DNA from: Anarhynchus alexandrinus
Taxonomy: Eukaryota > Chordata > Aves > Charadriiformes > Charadriidae
Length of the DNA: 64,000 nucleotides
Assembly (NCBI GenBank): GCA_008711295.1
Contig: VUYV01000121.1
Span: 1,921,436-1,985,435 of the forward strand
Direction of reading: 5' to 3'
Shown here: piece by piece, positions 51,653 through 64,000 of the stretch
Layout: each line of letters starts with the position of its first letter
How positions within the stretch are numbered: the first letter of the stretch is position 1
Translations under genes and position numbers: made by a program
Notes under the pieces: model-generated
The model's input: only the letters and a program-made list of their open reading frames with translations
What the model was told of the DNA's origin: nothing
Database searches by the model: none

Positions 51653-52947
51653 GCACAGGAGCAGCCCTGGAGCCAGAGGCACATTGCAGTTTCAAATTGC
51701 ACAAAGCTTAAGCTGATAGAGTCAGAGGTCCAGATGCTGATTTGACACAGAGCTCACAAGCAAATGAAGAATGGCACCAGCAATTTCACCAGTGCAAAGC
51801 AACACCAGAAAGCACTGTTTACCTTATAAAATGAAGCTATCACCAGGTTATGGGGGCTGATGCAACTGTTTTGCTGTTTGCAAAATGCTACATGTAATCT
51901 CACCACATGATGTGAGGTTTTTTCCTTCCAAGAGAAAAAATATTAGCATACAGTGAGATACACACTCTTAGCCTTTAAGCTATAAAATATATATACGTAT
52001 GTGCATCATGATATGTTAAAAGACAACTAATTTCAACCTGCTTTTATGGACTTAAACTTATCAAAGACTTTGCACTGTGAGCTACAAGAACATCTCAGCA
52101 AGTCAACAATATTAAGACAAACTGCTGCTCCTATATTCCACTCTATATTCAAGCCATACCCTACACAATTTTCACTGTTAAGCAGTCTGACTAGCAAGAG
52201 CCCTCCGATCTCGTCAGTATGATCTATATTTATTTCTTAAAAACAAATGTTCTGTGATTAATTTCTCTCTCCTAAAATAGCATGATGATGAAATCTGTGA
52301 TTTAATTCCTCTGCAGTTATAGCTCTGACTACAGCCTAGAGTTCAAAATATTCTTCGTCAACTATCACAACCTCTACTGAGCATAGATCTTTTGCTGCCA
52401 AAGATTTCATGTGAAGTTGAATTTTAAGTACTAGAAGTAGATTAGCTTGGCAAATGGAAGTACTATTAGGCATTCAACAACTGTTCACACACAGCCTGGA
52501 ACATAAAAATTGAGCTGATGAAACCGACAGTTTGACAGAGAAAGAAAGAGCATGAACACATCACCATCATAATTTACTTATTTTTTTACCAGAGAGAGCT
52601 CTGAGACAGCAAACAAAGAAAATATATCACCCACCAGCTAATAACAAAGAAAGCAGGTTGGATCTAGATTTGGTTCATAAACAGTGCAGGCTAACAACAC
52701 ACCACTTCTGTGCAACAAGAGATTACTTTGAGTCTGATCCAGGGTATGGCAGAGATCCATGCTCACAGCAGCTCTCAATGATTTTTCCCTCAGTCAGTAA
52801 TGAGCTGTCCTTTTTCTTAAAGCTTCAGACCCTAACTGAAAAGTTAAAATGTTGTAAAGAGATTTTTTAGTTGCCTACTATTCATAAAATACTCACCTTG
52901 CATAAAACGCCCTTCACGTTCAAACCACTGAGACAGGGATGGATTTT

Positions 52948-52994
52948 AAGGGTCTGGCATTCAAAAAAAAAAAAATTGAAGGGTCTAGTGTTCA
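52948..52994 (+). repeat. 16-bp duplication around a poly-A run
   Basis: 'aagggtctggcattca' (52948-52963) recurs as 'aagggtctagtgttca' (52979-52994) with three substitutions. The two copies flank a run of 13 A (52963-52975) and 'ttg'. This may be the footprint of a small A-tailed insertion with target duplication, or slippage. Confidence 0.7.
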
Positions 52995-53689
52995 GACAGA
53001 GAAGCCCTTTTTGCAGGCATCCACATTTGCCTCTGTATTTTTGTGGTTATAGTAGGATCATTAACTGATGAACGTGTATCTCCATCTAAATGCAGGTTCA
53101 AATCAATGAGAAGTATGATGTCAGTGCATTGCTCCTCATCCATATTTTGGTCTACACGGAGATCACCTCTGATGGCACTCGGCTGCTCCTAATCAAGGAG
53201 CCAAACTGTCCTTATAAATCATAATACCAGAAAGAATTCTATAACCAAAGAAACAGTAGCACTTAAAATAAGTGCAATATCCCCCCATGAGTACACAATG
53301 CATTATCTTCAAATAAATATTTTTGATGCATACAAACTTGGCAGATTTATTTTTAGCTGAAATCCACCCCTCAAAAATTTTGGAGAAGCCAAAATGTTTC
53401 AACAGTTTAAAAAAAAAAAAAAAACGGAACCCACACACACAAAACCAAACTTTTCAGTTTTGTCTTTAAGCAATGTTTTGCTACAGTATTTGAGGGACTT
53501 TTACTAGTGCAGCACACTTTTTCTTCTCAAAACCAAAATAGTTTGCAACAAGTTTGGTATTTTTTGGTAGAGAAAAGGACATCTCTAACCAAGAAAATAC
53601 CAAAGTCCTTGTCTTTGTAAGCCTACATAATTTCTGATACAGGCCTCAAACTTTTGGTTCAGTTGAAATAATTAACAGTGACAAAGCTT

Positions 53690-53785
53690 TATTTGCAGAT
53701 GAGAAACGTAGATGCTGAGGCCCATCTACTTTATCCAGGTTCACAGACAAAAGCACTACGCTGAGCATTAGAACTGGTCTCTACA
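53690..53785 (-). mobile_element. MIR-type SINE fragment
   Basis: 'tttgcagatgagaaacgtag', then 'atgctgaggccc', 'atccaggttcacagacaaaa' and 'gcattagaactggtctctac' follow, in order, the reverse complement of MIR-type SINEs (the 'tttacagatgaggaaactgaggc' to 'gaacccaggtctg' region). Divergence is high, as expected for an old copy. Confidence 0.5.
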
Positions 53786-56377
53786 GAAGCCAAAAAAGTT
53801 AAACCATGCTTAAAAGAAAGAAGGCAGGCCCAACTATACAAACCAGAAGTGGAGGGTTATGGAGCAGGGATGAGAAAAGGCTGGTTGCCAAAGGTAGTAC
53901 GCGGAAGGAGAGGAGCACAGAGAAGAGCCAGGAGTATTATGTGATTGTAAAAGGTCATGCCAAAGGCGGTCAGGTGCACCCGCAACATGAAGAACATGTG
54001 AGAGGCTCTACAGAAGTCCTACAGCGATGTAGTCACAGTACAGGATTAGGAGACGATGCCTTAAAGGAAAGTTTTAAGCCAAGGAGGACCCACACGACAT
54101 CTTCTGCAATATTTGCAAAGAATAAAGAATTCATTTTTAGCCCACAAAAGAATTAAGTATCAGTGTAAAAAGGAACTTAATGGACCTCTGTCCCTAATAG
54201 AAATAAATTGTGCTCTTAAAGTATCAGTTTATCTCCTTGATTTTAGGTATATATTTCGGAAGAAATAAGTGACACCTGAAAAACCAATTTCTCCCTATTG
54301 ACTACAACAGAAGCCTGATTTATCTAGCCCTCATACAAATGTCTGCAGGGTCAGCCAAATCCCACCCATTCAGCCTGAAAAAAAAATGAGAGTGTAAGGA
54401 ATAGAACTACTCATTCTGCTTCTTTTCAAATTTCTTTTTCAAAAAAAAAAAAAAAGATGACAGAATAGTGTTTCTTTAGTTACTTCTTGATTTCATGTGT
54501 TCTTCACCAAAGGGTCCTTCAAAATGGAAATAGGTCCATGCTGTCTACACGTAAAGGTCTGGGTTTTTTTTATAGTGGATTACAGAAGTCTACGAGTCAT
54601 CAACATTTTACATGGAACTTTTTAACACACGTTTACACTAGACAACCATAAACAGGTCAGAAATCAGTACAATGTAGATGTGTTATCAACAGCTACTAAT
54701 TTCTAAGTTAAGAAAGTTTAAATTCTAAAGGTTCCCTCTGGATCTGTAGCATATTTTAGGACTTCATAGTAAGCATTGTGGATCTTATTCTATCCTACCC
54801 ATAGACACTGTTTAATCCTAAAAATCAAATGTTTTTTGCCACGAGATGCACCTAAGCCAGCGACAGTCAACACCACAGACCTTTGTTTCTGTGTGAAATA
54901 GGTGATGCAGTAGCACCAGTAACGCAGATTTCTTTTTTTCTGCGTGGGCAACGTGCAGCTTTCCTGTTCTCCAAAACACACATCATGAAGGGGCATTACC
55001 TTCTATACCCAATATCTGGTCTCTACTGAGTTCAGCAGTAGCATCATAACCTCATTTTATCTGTGAATCAGATAATTGATTTCTCTTTACTGAAACCACA
55101 AGCCTTGCTGCTATCCATACTAGACTGGCCTGGATTTAAACTGTCAGCAGAGATGATGGCTATTTCTTAATCCTACTAACACTTTTCTGAGCTATGCATT
55201 GCTTCTCCTTCCCTTTCACGTTTGAGATATAGCTAATGTTGTATGTTTGGGATACATCTAAAATTGTCTTAGAACCATGAAGAGTACAGTAGTAACATTA
55301 GCAGAAGAGGTGTGATTAAGTAATGAGACGCCTCTGCCTTTACATGCTCATTTTCAGAATGGCTTAATTGAATTTCCTGACATGAAGAGAGCTATTTCTG
55401 GTCACCTATTCAGCGCCCGTTGCCTTGGAAAAAAGTCTACAATAGGATGCCATAGTTTTATCAGAGTAGGCTTGTGTACAGCCATTCAGGCAAGATTCAT
55501 TTTCACAGCAGCTCTCCTTTATAAAAAAAAAAAAGGAAAAAAAGAGTCTAGCACCATTTTCAGAAGGTCAACAAATTCAGGCTATTTGAATTGGTGGGAT
55601 GGGAATAATGTACTGCAAGGGAAAGAAGCCTTCCGCAAGAACTTCCCAACAGCAGCAATGGCTGGTTTATAGTAATGCAAGGTTATCTTGTTTGCCCGTG
55701 GACCTTAGATCAGCCAGTGTTTTGCAGGGTACCACAAACACAACAGTGCATTTGTTCACAGGTATGAGCTCCCATATACAACACTGGCGCGCAAATACAC
55801 CTTCAGGACAAGGTATCAGGAAACTGAAGCTAGCAAAACGAGAGCCTAGGCTCAGGTGATGTGACATCCATTCAACAGATCAAAGGACAGAAGAATTCAT
55901 TTTCCACATCCTTCCCTCTAACTACCACTTCTCAACATCCACCAGCATGTCTTGTTCTAGCTGTGTGTCAACACACTCAGGGCTTGAATAAGTGGCTTCT
56001 CGACAGGTTTTGGTCCTGACTTCCTCCAGCATTCAGCTTCTGTGGAGGAAAAAGAAAGGAGTCTCTACAGCAGAAATGTCAAGAACAGCTAAGATTGTTC
56101 TGCTGTGGAAAAAATGTTTGTGCTGCTTTTTAAATAAGTTATGGAGAAGCTCTCATTCTTATTTTCAACAGTTATGTTCTCTGTCCACAACTGAAATGAT
56201 ATATTTTCATACGAAAAAAAAAATCCTTAATAAGCTTTAAATATTATAAAATGTACATGAAAGTGATCAGATGAGGGAACTAACAGCTTTCCCTAGAGTA
56301 CCAGAGTAAGAAATGAAGTACTTCTCATTTTGTTCTATAAACACCTGCTTTAGAACATTGTTCTTTTCAGCAGAACA
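53786..56377. other. Unique non-coding DNA, no gene seen
   Basis: No exon or RNA gene is recognisable. The longest frame, 53806-54156 (+, 116 codons), is rich in K, R, S and T with no domain I know, and lacks any visible splice or promoter context. A-runs occur at 54441-54455 and near 55521-55533. Confidence 0.55.
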
Positions 56378-56425
56378 ATGAAATAACTTTTCCAATATCC
56401 CAGACAACAGCTGGGAGTAGACGCA
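56378..56425 (-). mobile_element. Possible MIR-type SINE fragment
   Basis: 'aataacttttccaatatccc', then 'agacaacagctgggagtaga', weakly follows the reverse strand of MIR-type SINEs ('aagtaacttgcccaaggtcacacagctagtaag'). The match is short and could be chance. Confidence 0.3.
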
Positions 56426-57574
56426 GAAAGATGCTAAGTCAGTGGGAATTCAAAAGTACCCAATACGTCACAGCTGAACCATGGGTGCGTTGTGGGGTCT
56501 GACCTGAAGCAATAAAAACCTGCCTGTGTTTTGGATTTTTGCATAGGCAGACACACAAACCCACCATGAATAATAGATATCGCTGTCTTGCTTCTAAGAC
56601 TGAGCTCATGCTTTTCATGTATAAAAAATAACTGTGTTCAGCACTGGCTGTTTGGGTGACCTCCATGAGACTTTTAATCAAATCTTGCATATAGCAGGGG
56701 CTTCAGAGATTATTTGATTTCTTCTCAGGAAAGAGCGAGACAGCTCTTGTTTCAATTAATATTTCAATCTCACAGAACACTGCATAATCAAAAAATGTAA
56801 GAGGCCCCTGCAATTTCAAAAAATTGAACTCAGTAATTAAAATAAAGATTAAAAATATCATGGAATCCTTATGTGGCCATAGCAGTATAAATACACCTCG
56901 AGATACCATAGCAACACTTCCTCTTTTATTATTAAATAAATTAAGTATCTTGCAGGCTCATAAAACGCCAGTCAGCGCAGATGTATTTTGGGCATCGCTC
57001 CATAGAGCGTTCATTCCTCTGCTGCTCCTCTTCTCTTGAGCTTGTCATATAGAAACACTAGAGGTCAGCCTCCCAAAGAAAACTAACCACTGCTCTGTTT
57101 TAAATCCATGAGGAACGATGGGACCTGGACATTACTGCACTCAGAAGCAGCAGTGGAGATGCAGCCATCAGCAGAGTGCCAGGCTCAAACCACACAACCC
57201 CAGGCAAGGGCATCAGGCTGGCGGGAATGGGTTTGTTCTTAGACCAATCTTCTTTCTGTATTTGGCTGATGGGGATTGAACCAGCTAGACAATTACGAGT
57301 TTTGCATTATATTCCACAGATACCACCTGTGTGAAGCCTAGAGAGCTGTCAAGCACCGAGACTGAATAAACAAAAGGTTCTGCCGTATTTTTTCTCATTT
57401 TTCACATTTCTGGCCATCTTCGATTGACAGGAATCTCCAAAAAGATAAAGAGGCTAGCAGCAAAAGACTTGTTTATTAAAGGTAACAAAATACTAACTGG
57501 CCATAAAGAGAAAAGCTGGGTTTATCACACCAACAACAGAACAATGCTTTTGCTTCTTTGCTTGTTATAATTAG
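56426..57574. other. Unique non-coding DNA, no gene seen
   Basis: No recognisable exon, RNA gene or element lies between the weak SINE piece and CR1 copy B. Frames at 56439-56690 (-), 56703-56909 (-) and 56824-57039 (+) are short and show no domain. Confidence 0.55.
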
Positions 57575-58785
57575 CACTGCTGCATTTACCAAGGATAAAT
57601 CTCACCTGACCAACCTGATCACCTTCTAGGTGAAAATGAGTAGATTTGGGGACAAGGGGAGAGCAATAGATACCATTTACCCTAGCTTTAGCTTTTGACA
57701 CTCTCTCCCAAAACACTCACATATTCAAGTTTGCATATAACATTGGATTCATAGACAACTACATGGATTGAAAGCTGGTGCGATGGGCAGGCTCAGTGGG
57801 CAGAGATTCATGGGACATACCTCTGCCCTAGAGGTACTAGAGTACTCTTGGGGCCCCTCCTAAGATCTGTCCTCCTTCACATCTTCATCTATGACTTAGA
57901 GGAAGGAAGCCATGGAGACCCCTCATCAGGCTTGCACATGACACCAAATTGGTGGCAGTGTCAGGGGGAGCAGCTGATGCACTCAAGGGCAGGGCTGCTC
58001 TTCAGAGGGAGAGGCTGGAAGACTGTGCCAACAGGAACCCTGCAAAATTCAGCAAGAACCACTGTCAAATCCTGCACCTGGGAAGGAGGAAGCCCTCGCA
58101 AGGACACAGGCTGCAGCTCTGTGGAGAAGGAGGATTAGGTCTTGGCAGACATGGACCTGCCTGTGCATCAGCAAGGACCCCTGGCAGCAATGAAGGCCAA
58201 GAGCATCCTGGGCTGCATTACCAGCAGCACAGCAGGTACCTCAAGGACAGTGATTCTCAGCACTTCTTACACCACCTCTAGGCTATGGCATCCGATTTTG
58301 GGGTCTCCAATACAACTCGGGCATCAATAAATTGGAACAAGTTCAGTGCAGGGCCACCAGGATGATTGGTGTCTGGAACACTTGTTCTGTGAGGAGAGGC
58401 TGAGGAGTTGGGCTTGTTCAGCTTAGAGAAGAGTTGGTTTTGAGGGAAGGAAAGGTAGTCTGCCACTGTCTCTAACAATGCCACAAAGAACACAGAACCA
58501 AGCCCTTCACAGCACTGTGGGAGGGTGAGGGGCAAATAGGCGTAAATTTAAATATGAAGGGTTACACCTGGACATGAGGGAAAAACTTTTTTAGCCTGGG
58601 ACAGTCAAGCAGTGACAGAGGTTGCACAGGGATTTGCAGTCTCCATCACTAGATGTTTTTAGGGTCCAACTGGATAAAGCCCTGAGTAGCCCAACTTCTC
58701 TGCCCAGCTGGCCTTGCTTTGAGCTGGAGTTTGGACTAAAGAACTCCTGAGGTCCCTTCCAACCTGAATGGCTTTATGAATTTCC
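57575..58785 (+). mobile_element. CR1 LINE copy B, 5'-truncated
   Basis: A second + strand CR1, starting near 'ccaaggataaatctcacctg' and ending with 'gaggtcccttccaacctgaa' (58751-58770) plus a short tail. Its overall order matches copy A at 38708-40028. Blocks 57605-57681 and 57922-58117 are identical to copy A. A stretch of roughly 30 bp present in copy A between these blocks is missing here, and the region after about 58440 is hard to align with copy A. Confidence 0.92.
57605..58440 (+). pseudogene. CR1 reverse transcriptase remnant, copy B
   Basis: This is the broken RT of CR1 copy B. The fragments 'MGPLLRSVLLHIFIYDLEEG' and 'HMTPNWW' lie in one frame; the aspartate-box region 'AHDTKL' and 'KFSKNHCQILHLG' lie in another, so at least one frameshift separates them. 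The same aspartate-to-histidine change as in copy A is present, within the block shared by both copies. Confidence 0.85.
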
Positions 58786-58879
58786 ATTTCTCCATTTCAG
58801 GATATGCTGTTTAATGCCCCTGGACATTCCCTTCTTTCATCTTAGAGCTTAGCCATGAAATCACAGTTTCCCAAATTGG

Positions 58880-58935
58880 GGCATTATAAACTAGGAGATC
58901 TCAGGTTCCAGTCCTTACTCTGTCTTTACTGCTCC
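58880..58935 (+). mobile_element. Possible MIR-type SINE fragment
   Basis: 'ctaggagatctcaggttcca', then 'gtccttactctgtctttac', recalls the region around the tRNA B box ('ggttcnantcc') of MIR-type SINEs. Only the B-box neighbourhood is convincing. Confidence 0.35.
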
Positions 58936-60439
58936 TATTTCAGGTTGAAAAGCTTTACATGAAAGGAAAGCCTTATTAGATAATGCTGACCTGTGCTTCT
59001 CGGGCCAGGGAACAATCACAAGCACTTTAAGGTGGCAGAAGGCACTTCACCTCAACGTGCAACAGCAGTTTAAGAGTTCACAACAACACTACATGAGACG
59101 TCAGGACAGGAGGTGAGGCAAAGTAATGAAGTAATTAGAAAATGAAATATCAGCACAATATTAGGACAACTACAAGAACAGAATTGCCCAGACTGAAAGC
59201 GGGCCAGAACTCAAGGTGAGAAATCTCTGTTTTGACAAAATCAGTCATTAAGGTCTTGGATAACTAAGTGCAGGGGAAGGACAAACCCTGCTGAACCCTG
59301 GGATCACCGCAGCCTCCTGCCACCACTAAACAGGCTCAGTTTTGCTTATTTTGCTCAGTCCAGTGGAATCGCTGCCTGCGGCGTTTCCTTTGTTTGCTCG
59401 TTTGCTCACTTTGCTGAACAGCCTTTTCATCTCCAGCCGTTTCGCTCTCCCTCTTTCTCCCACTGTTTGCCTTTTCCATCGCTGTTTTTACGCTCAATTA
59501 GCTCCCCATTCTCCATCCCTTCTCCCTAGGCAGGCATCACTGCACTCCTTGCTCAGCCATAACCGCCCCCAAAATCTCTGACACCGCCAGTTCTTCCAGA
59601 GCTAATGACCAGAACGGACCACGTGACAATGAAGGTGACATCCCACCTCACCTGTGAGCTAGTGAGACAAGCAGCAGGTCTTCTGGCAGCGACATGCTAG
59701 AACATGTATATCCTCTAGCTGCCAGGTAACCATCTGAACAGCTAAACGGTAGTGACTGCTTCCTGGTGTAACGTTTAAATTTTTAGTTACCTAACTCAAT
59801 GAAAATAACGGTGGAATAGAGAGAGAGAAAAGGGACAAGGATGTGAGAGAGAAAGGATGAAGAATAAGTGAACAATATTTTATCCCCAAAAGGAAATAAA
59901 GAACATTGCAACTTTTACCCAAAAGTAATGAAATGCATTGTTGTGTTGCTATCCTCCAGATCTCAATGGAACCCAAAAATCAGCACAAATCCACCGCAGA
60001 CACAGCAGCCTACATCAGCTAAGATACTGAACGTTTTATTATAATCAAACTGTATTTTTAGAAAGGCAGAAAATATTCATTGGGGTTGGTTCCCCCACCC
60101 ACACACTTTTTTAGTGCCTTCTTCCCTCATTTTACAAAAGTTTATTTCTTGAAATTATGGATCTGGGATCAGAGGCATAAAAGCACAACTTCAGTGAGGC
60201 TGCAGTTCCTGAAATCCTCTGCGAAGCCGGGTCTTCCTAATCCTGCCTGACACAAGGGACAAACAGCATAAATGTGTCTCAGGCTTGGCAAGAAACTGCC
60301 TCAATAATCAGGTCTAGCACACACAGTGGGATCGTCTAAGACAGAAGGCTACGAAACAGCTGTGGAAGTAGATGGAAAAGGAGATGAAGACAGACAGGAA
60401 AGTGCTACAAAGGACACTTCCTCACTCCCTGCATAATTT

Positions 60440-60620
60440 AAGCCATGTATTTATGAAACATAGTCAAGGTCTGATTATGTTAGCTAGTAATGAACACTTA
60501 ATTGTAATTAGCCACAGTTTCAAGCTGGAGTGAACAATTATTTTCATTACTGCTAATTAAGGTACAGGATGCTGTGTAAAAATTCCTCCCCCTCTAATTT
60601 TAATGAAGTGACCACACCCA
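60440..60620. promoter_or_regulatory. TAATTA-rich segment, possible enhancer
   Basis: Homeodomain-type core words occur close together: TAATTG at 60499-60504, TAATTA at 60505-60510, CAATTA at 60535-60540 and TAATTA at 60554-60559. The surrounding text is unique and not simple repeat. Vertebrate developmental enhancers often look like this, but AT-rich DNA yields such words by chance, so this is only a candidate. Confidence 0.3.
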
Positions 60621-63600
60621 CTTCATTGCTTTCCTCTTTTAACATGGCAGGTTTCAGCTCTGCCTTCTCTGCTGCTCATCACAATCCCATTCCATTTATT
60701 CTTTTGCTTTCGTTAGCCCTTTCAAATTTTCAAGCTGTGTAATTTCTCTCCATATCACAAATACAGTAAGGCCTTAAATTACTCAGGCATTTTCTTAGCA
60801 CAGATGTGTAGTCCCAACTAACTTCAATGAGTTTCTTAGGACTGGATTTCAAAGAATTTCATTTTGGCAGATATTTTCCTGAAAATTGTATTTTCAATGT
60901 TTTGGGGGTTTTTTTTTGTGTTGGTTTGGTCCCCTGTTTCCCCNATTATCCATTTCTTTGGCTGGAACATTGTGATTTTCAAAGTTACACTGGAAAAAAG
61001 ACCAGTCTTTTTCACATATAAGAAAAGGGAAATGATCAGATGAAGTTATTAATATGGACAAAAAGTAGTTGAATATGGGTTGGGTTTTTTCTAGAATTGG
61101 TTGTTGTATGGCACCCAGAACTACCATCATGACAACCATTTCCTGCCTTTTCCCACTGTTTTTAGTTTCTTATCTTCAAATCTGTGGTAATCTGCCATCC
61201 TCACTGAATAAATTACCAACTCTTTCTTCTGCTGTCTTCTCCTGACAATCAAGAACTGGGACTACGGAGTCAGGTTCAGCTTCACATCTTTGATGTCTTC
61301 TTGGTAACATTTCAAAACCGTCTGTTGTATGATCATCCAGCAATTACCTCCTTATTCCTCTTTGTCTTTGGGGTTGCGCAGGACTGCTTCTAATTCTTGG
61401 GAAAGTTGATATGAATTTGGCTACCACATAATTCCCAACAGCTGTATTATTATAGCAGAAAATTATAGTCTTTTACCAAATCTAGCACATTCTGAACACT
61501 CAGAATGCAGGCAGCACTACTCAGCACATTTCAGCTTCACAATCCTTTCAAAAAAACCAAAATTTGCATTTAAAATTGGCCTTTCCTGATTTGTGGCATA
61601 GTGATAGGCCAGTGGGGGAAAGCTTGCACTCCTCTTGTCTTTCATCTAGATTGCATAAACAGAAAGATTACACTGTCCAGAGAGTATTTGTGAGAAATAT
61701 TAAAATCCACTGAAGCAGTCGTAACTCACACAAGCGCTTGGTACCATTTCAAAGCAAAAGGAGTCCGGGATTTTTAAGCATATATGCCACAGTCTTGTAG
61801 GTTATTCTGCTATTTAGTTCAGTTAATAAAACAAACAAACCAACCCCCCCTGCCCCCCAAAACTGGGAAGTATATAGACCCCGATTCCTCAAGGCGTAAA
61901 CCAGACTCCACTAATTAGAGATTAGGATGACATCAAAGGGGATGGCATTTCCTTTCCTTACATGTTCCTCAGAAGCACCTGGTACTGCCTATTACTGTTG
62001 GATATGGACACCAGAGCAAATGCACCGCATGGTTAATCCAGTGCAGTGATTCCCTTATCTTCTGCTAGTCATTGCCATGTAGGAGAGAAATATTGATCTC
62101 TATCCTTATACACTGTCACTAAATCCAAGCATGCTATGGCCTTTGAGAACTCTTGCAAAAAAATTTACTAAAGTGAGCCCACAAAAACCAATTATCAATT
62201 GTTTTGTAATTACTAAACAACAGGAACAATCATCCCTGACATAATCTTATGACAGCCTCTGCTACTCCATAAACTACAGATAAGTGTCAGGCCTGTTTTT
62301 CCATCTGCAAGTAAGACCTTATGCAAATTAACAAGGTTGACACTGTTAAATAGGTTGGCGCTCGTTGCAACTCAGGACAACAAATCATTGAATATTGAGC
62401 TGTATGGATTGCATGGGTTACTACTGGGAGACACCAGGGCCAGGGGAAATATTCCTCAGAGATGGTTCAGTTCAGGTACAACCTACAGACCTACCTAAGG
62501 AGCATGTTTGTTTTCATAGAGTAGGACCCACTACTTGACAGACATTCTTATTTCAGGACAGACAAGAAGTCCTTGTTTGAAAACTAGTTCTGTGGTTTCC
62601 CCCATAGATTAAACCTTACCTTAATGTGATAAATCCACAATAACCTACCATAATATAGGTTAATGTAAAATGTGACTCTAATATTTTGTGTTTCTTTCTT
62701 ACTGCATCTCTTACCTTGGCTTATGTTTGTTTGGAGTGGTTTTTCAAACCAGTTTCCCCACGCTTATGACAGTGGTGAATAAAGAAGCTCCAAAGACTCT
62801 CAAAAGAGGTATTTGAAATCCCCCACGGCAATATACATGGACATTAAAATAGCTCACAGCACTCGGGCTATTACCAGGAGGCATGGTTTAATATGACAGA
62901 TGTGTAGCAGCTCATCTTCTCCAAAAGCAGGGAAGGGAGAGAAGGAACACCAAGTTCTGTGAGCACTTCGCAACATCCCTGATTTATGTAATCCACAAAT
63001 TAATGAGAAGAGGAATATGCGGATTCCCCTGGTGAAGTCCCAAGCAGCTAATATATGTCCACTCTTCCTATAGCTCTTTAATTAAAAAGAAAAAAAAACC
63101 CAACCCACTAGTCACTGAAGATGCCCTTAGATTTCCCTGCAGCTTCTGAATAATTTTGTGATTTTGTCCTTGAAGGGAGATAAAGGAATAACGCATACCA
63201 TGAGGGCTAAGCCTATTTCAAGGAAAGAGGCCTTTTCCACAATTTTTTCCACAGATAATTCAGACTCTGGTTTCTGAGTTAAGGTCAGCAAATCAAGTGA
63301 CATAAAAAGAAACTGGAACCATAAGCCGTGCCGCTGTAATTCCTGAAGCACAGTGCAGCACTCCTTGCCCTGAAAGCAGCAACACCAACATGCACAAAGA
63401 ACCACAAGCAGAAAGAAACTTTACACTTCTGCTATCTGCTTGAGTGTTACTATTCTGAAATACAATATACAAACCCCTTGCATTTACCGCTATATGTTCA
63501 TTCAGTGACTACACGCTGTCTGGTAGAATGGAGAGAGACGCCCTGATACACAGCCTGGAAAACAGCATCATCTGTCCTCTGCAAAACCCTATCATAAAGA

Positions 63601-64000
63601 CTTCTTCAGCTGCTGGAAGTCTGGAATAAAATAAATTGTGCAGCCCTCGACAGCTGAGCAGCTCCTCAGGAGCTTCTGTGCCCAACACAAGCCTGGCCCC
63701 TTGCAGATAAGCACCTGGGGAACCTTGCTGTGGCAATTTAAGACACTGCTATCTGCTCTTCCCCTCAGTAGGAGGGACACATTGGACAGGTGACCATGCC
63801 CAGGTGGCCACCATGAGAGTCAGAGCACCTCAGTCTGCACCAGAGACAAAAAGAGATTTTAAGAGAGGCGACAGATTTCGAACCATAGTCACAACTGCAA
63901 ACACAGAGGCATTTCAGTACCCGTCTGCTGCTCCGCATTGGGGGCAGCAGCTCTGACATGAGGCAACCCTCAGAGGGGCAGGAGAAACTTATACTGCTAT

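Larger units (their letters stand above)
47610..53689. other. Unique non-coding DNA, no gene seen
   Basis: I recognise no exon or RNA gene. The segment 48430-48490 contains a repeated 'attaatg' word (48450-48465) in unique sequence. There is an undetermined base at 51062, a hairpin at 51617-51652 and a poly-A-centred duplication at 52948-52994, listed separately. A-rich runs occur at 52963-52975 and 53409-53424. Confidence 0.55.
58786..64000. other. Unique non-coding DNA, no gene seen
   Basis: No exon or RNA gene is recognisable. A weak SINE-like patch lies at 58880-58935 and a TAATTA cluster at 60499-60559 (both listed). There is an undetermined base at 60944 beside a T-run. A palindromic E-box 'ccacgtgac' occurs near 59619. 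A C-rich patch (seven and six C separated by 'tg') lies at 61844-61858. Frames at 59342-59581 (+) and 63127-63405 (-) show no domain. Confidence 0.55.

Noticed and set aside
53806..54156. 116-codon + strand frame rich in K, R, S and T
   Set aside because: No recognisable domain, no promoter or splice support, and its upstream flank is a probable SINE fossil; most likely chance.

Overview
The window looks like nuclear, non-coding DNA from a bird, or at least a sauropsid. The evidence is the mobile-element content: several 5'-truncated CR1 non-LTR retrotransposons (LINEs) on both strands, older CR1/L3-type LINE fossils, and worn tRNA-derived SINE pieces of the MIR type. The rest is AT-rich, CpG-poor sequence. 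There are no operons, ribosome binding sites, CRISPR arrays, rRNA or tRNA genes, and I found no exon of a recognisable host protein. The open frames are short (almost all under 120 codons, the longest 160), overlap in several frames and carry no domain I know, except where they run through CR1 reverse-transcriptase (RT) remnants. The window is most simply a long intron or an intergenic stretch.

Layout. 1-2771: unique sequence with one weak SINE fragment. 2772-3555: an old CR1/L3-type LINE on the + strand. 3692-4880: a better-preserved CR1 on the - strand, so the two LINEs lie tail to tail. 4881-12990: unique AT-rich DNA with a 30-A tract, a 19-bp tandem repeat, an alternating purine/pyrimidine block, a strong G-quadruplex motif and an 11-bp hairpin. 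13005-13480: a small CpG-dense, GC-rich island holding a 38-bp tandem duplication; it is unclassified and is the least explained segment here. 13481-31300: unique DNA with short duplications, two compact hairpins and MIR-like fossils near 20.5, 23.5 and 28.3 kb. 31300-31640: an ancient LINE fragment on the - strand. 31665-38705: unique AT-rich DNA. 38708-40028 and 57575-58785: two CR1 copies in the same orientation about 18.8 kb apart. 40029-57574: unique DNA with a 47-bp tandem duplication, a hairpin and two SINE-like pieces. 58786-64000: unique DNA with a homeodomain-type motif cluster near 60.5 kb.

The strongest observation is that the two same-strand CR1 copies are a mosaic. A 196-bp block and a 77-bp block are base-for-base identical, while intervening and 3' parts differ clearly. 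That pattern suggests gene conversion between them rather than simple shared subfamily ancestry. No new enzyme system, defence system or RNA machine is visible. The other points of interest are structural: hairpins, a G4 motif, a Z-DNA-prone block, small duplications and TAATTA-rich segments that may be conserved non-coding elements.
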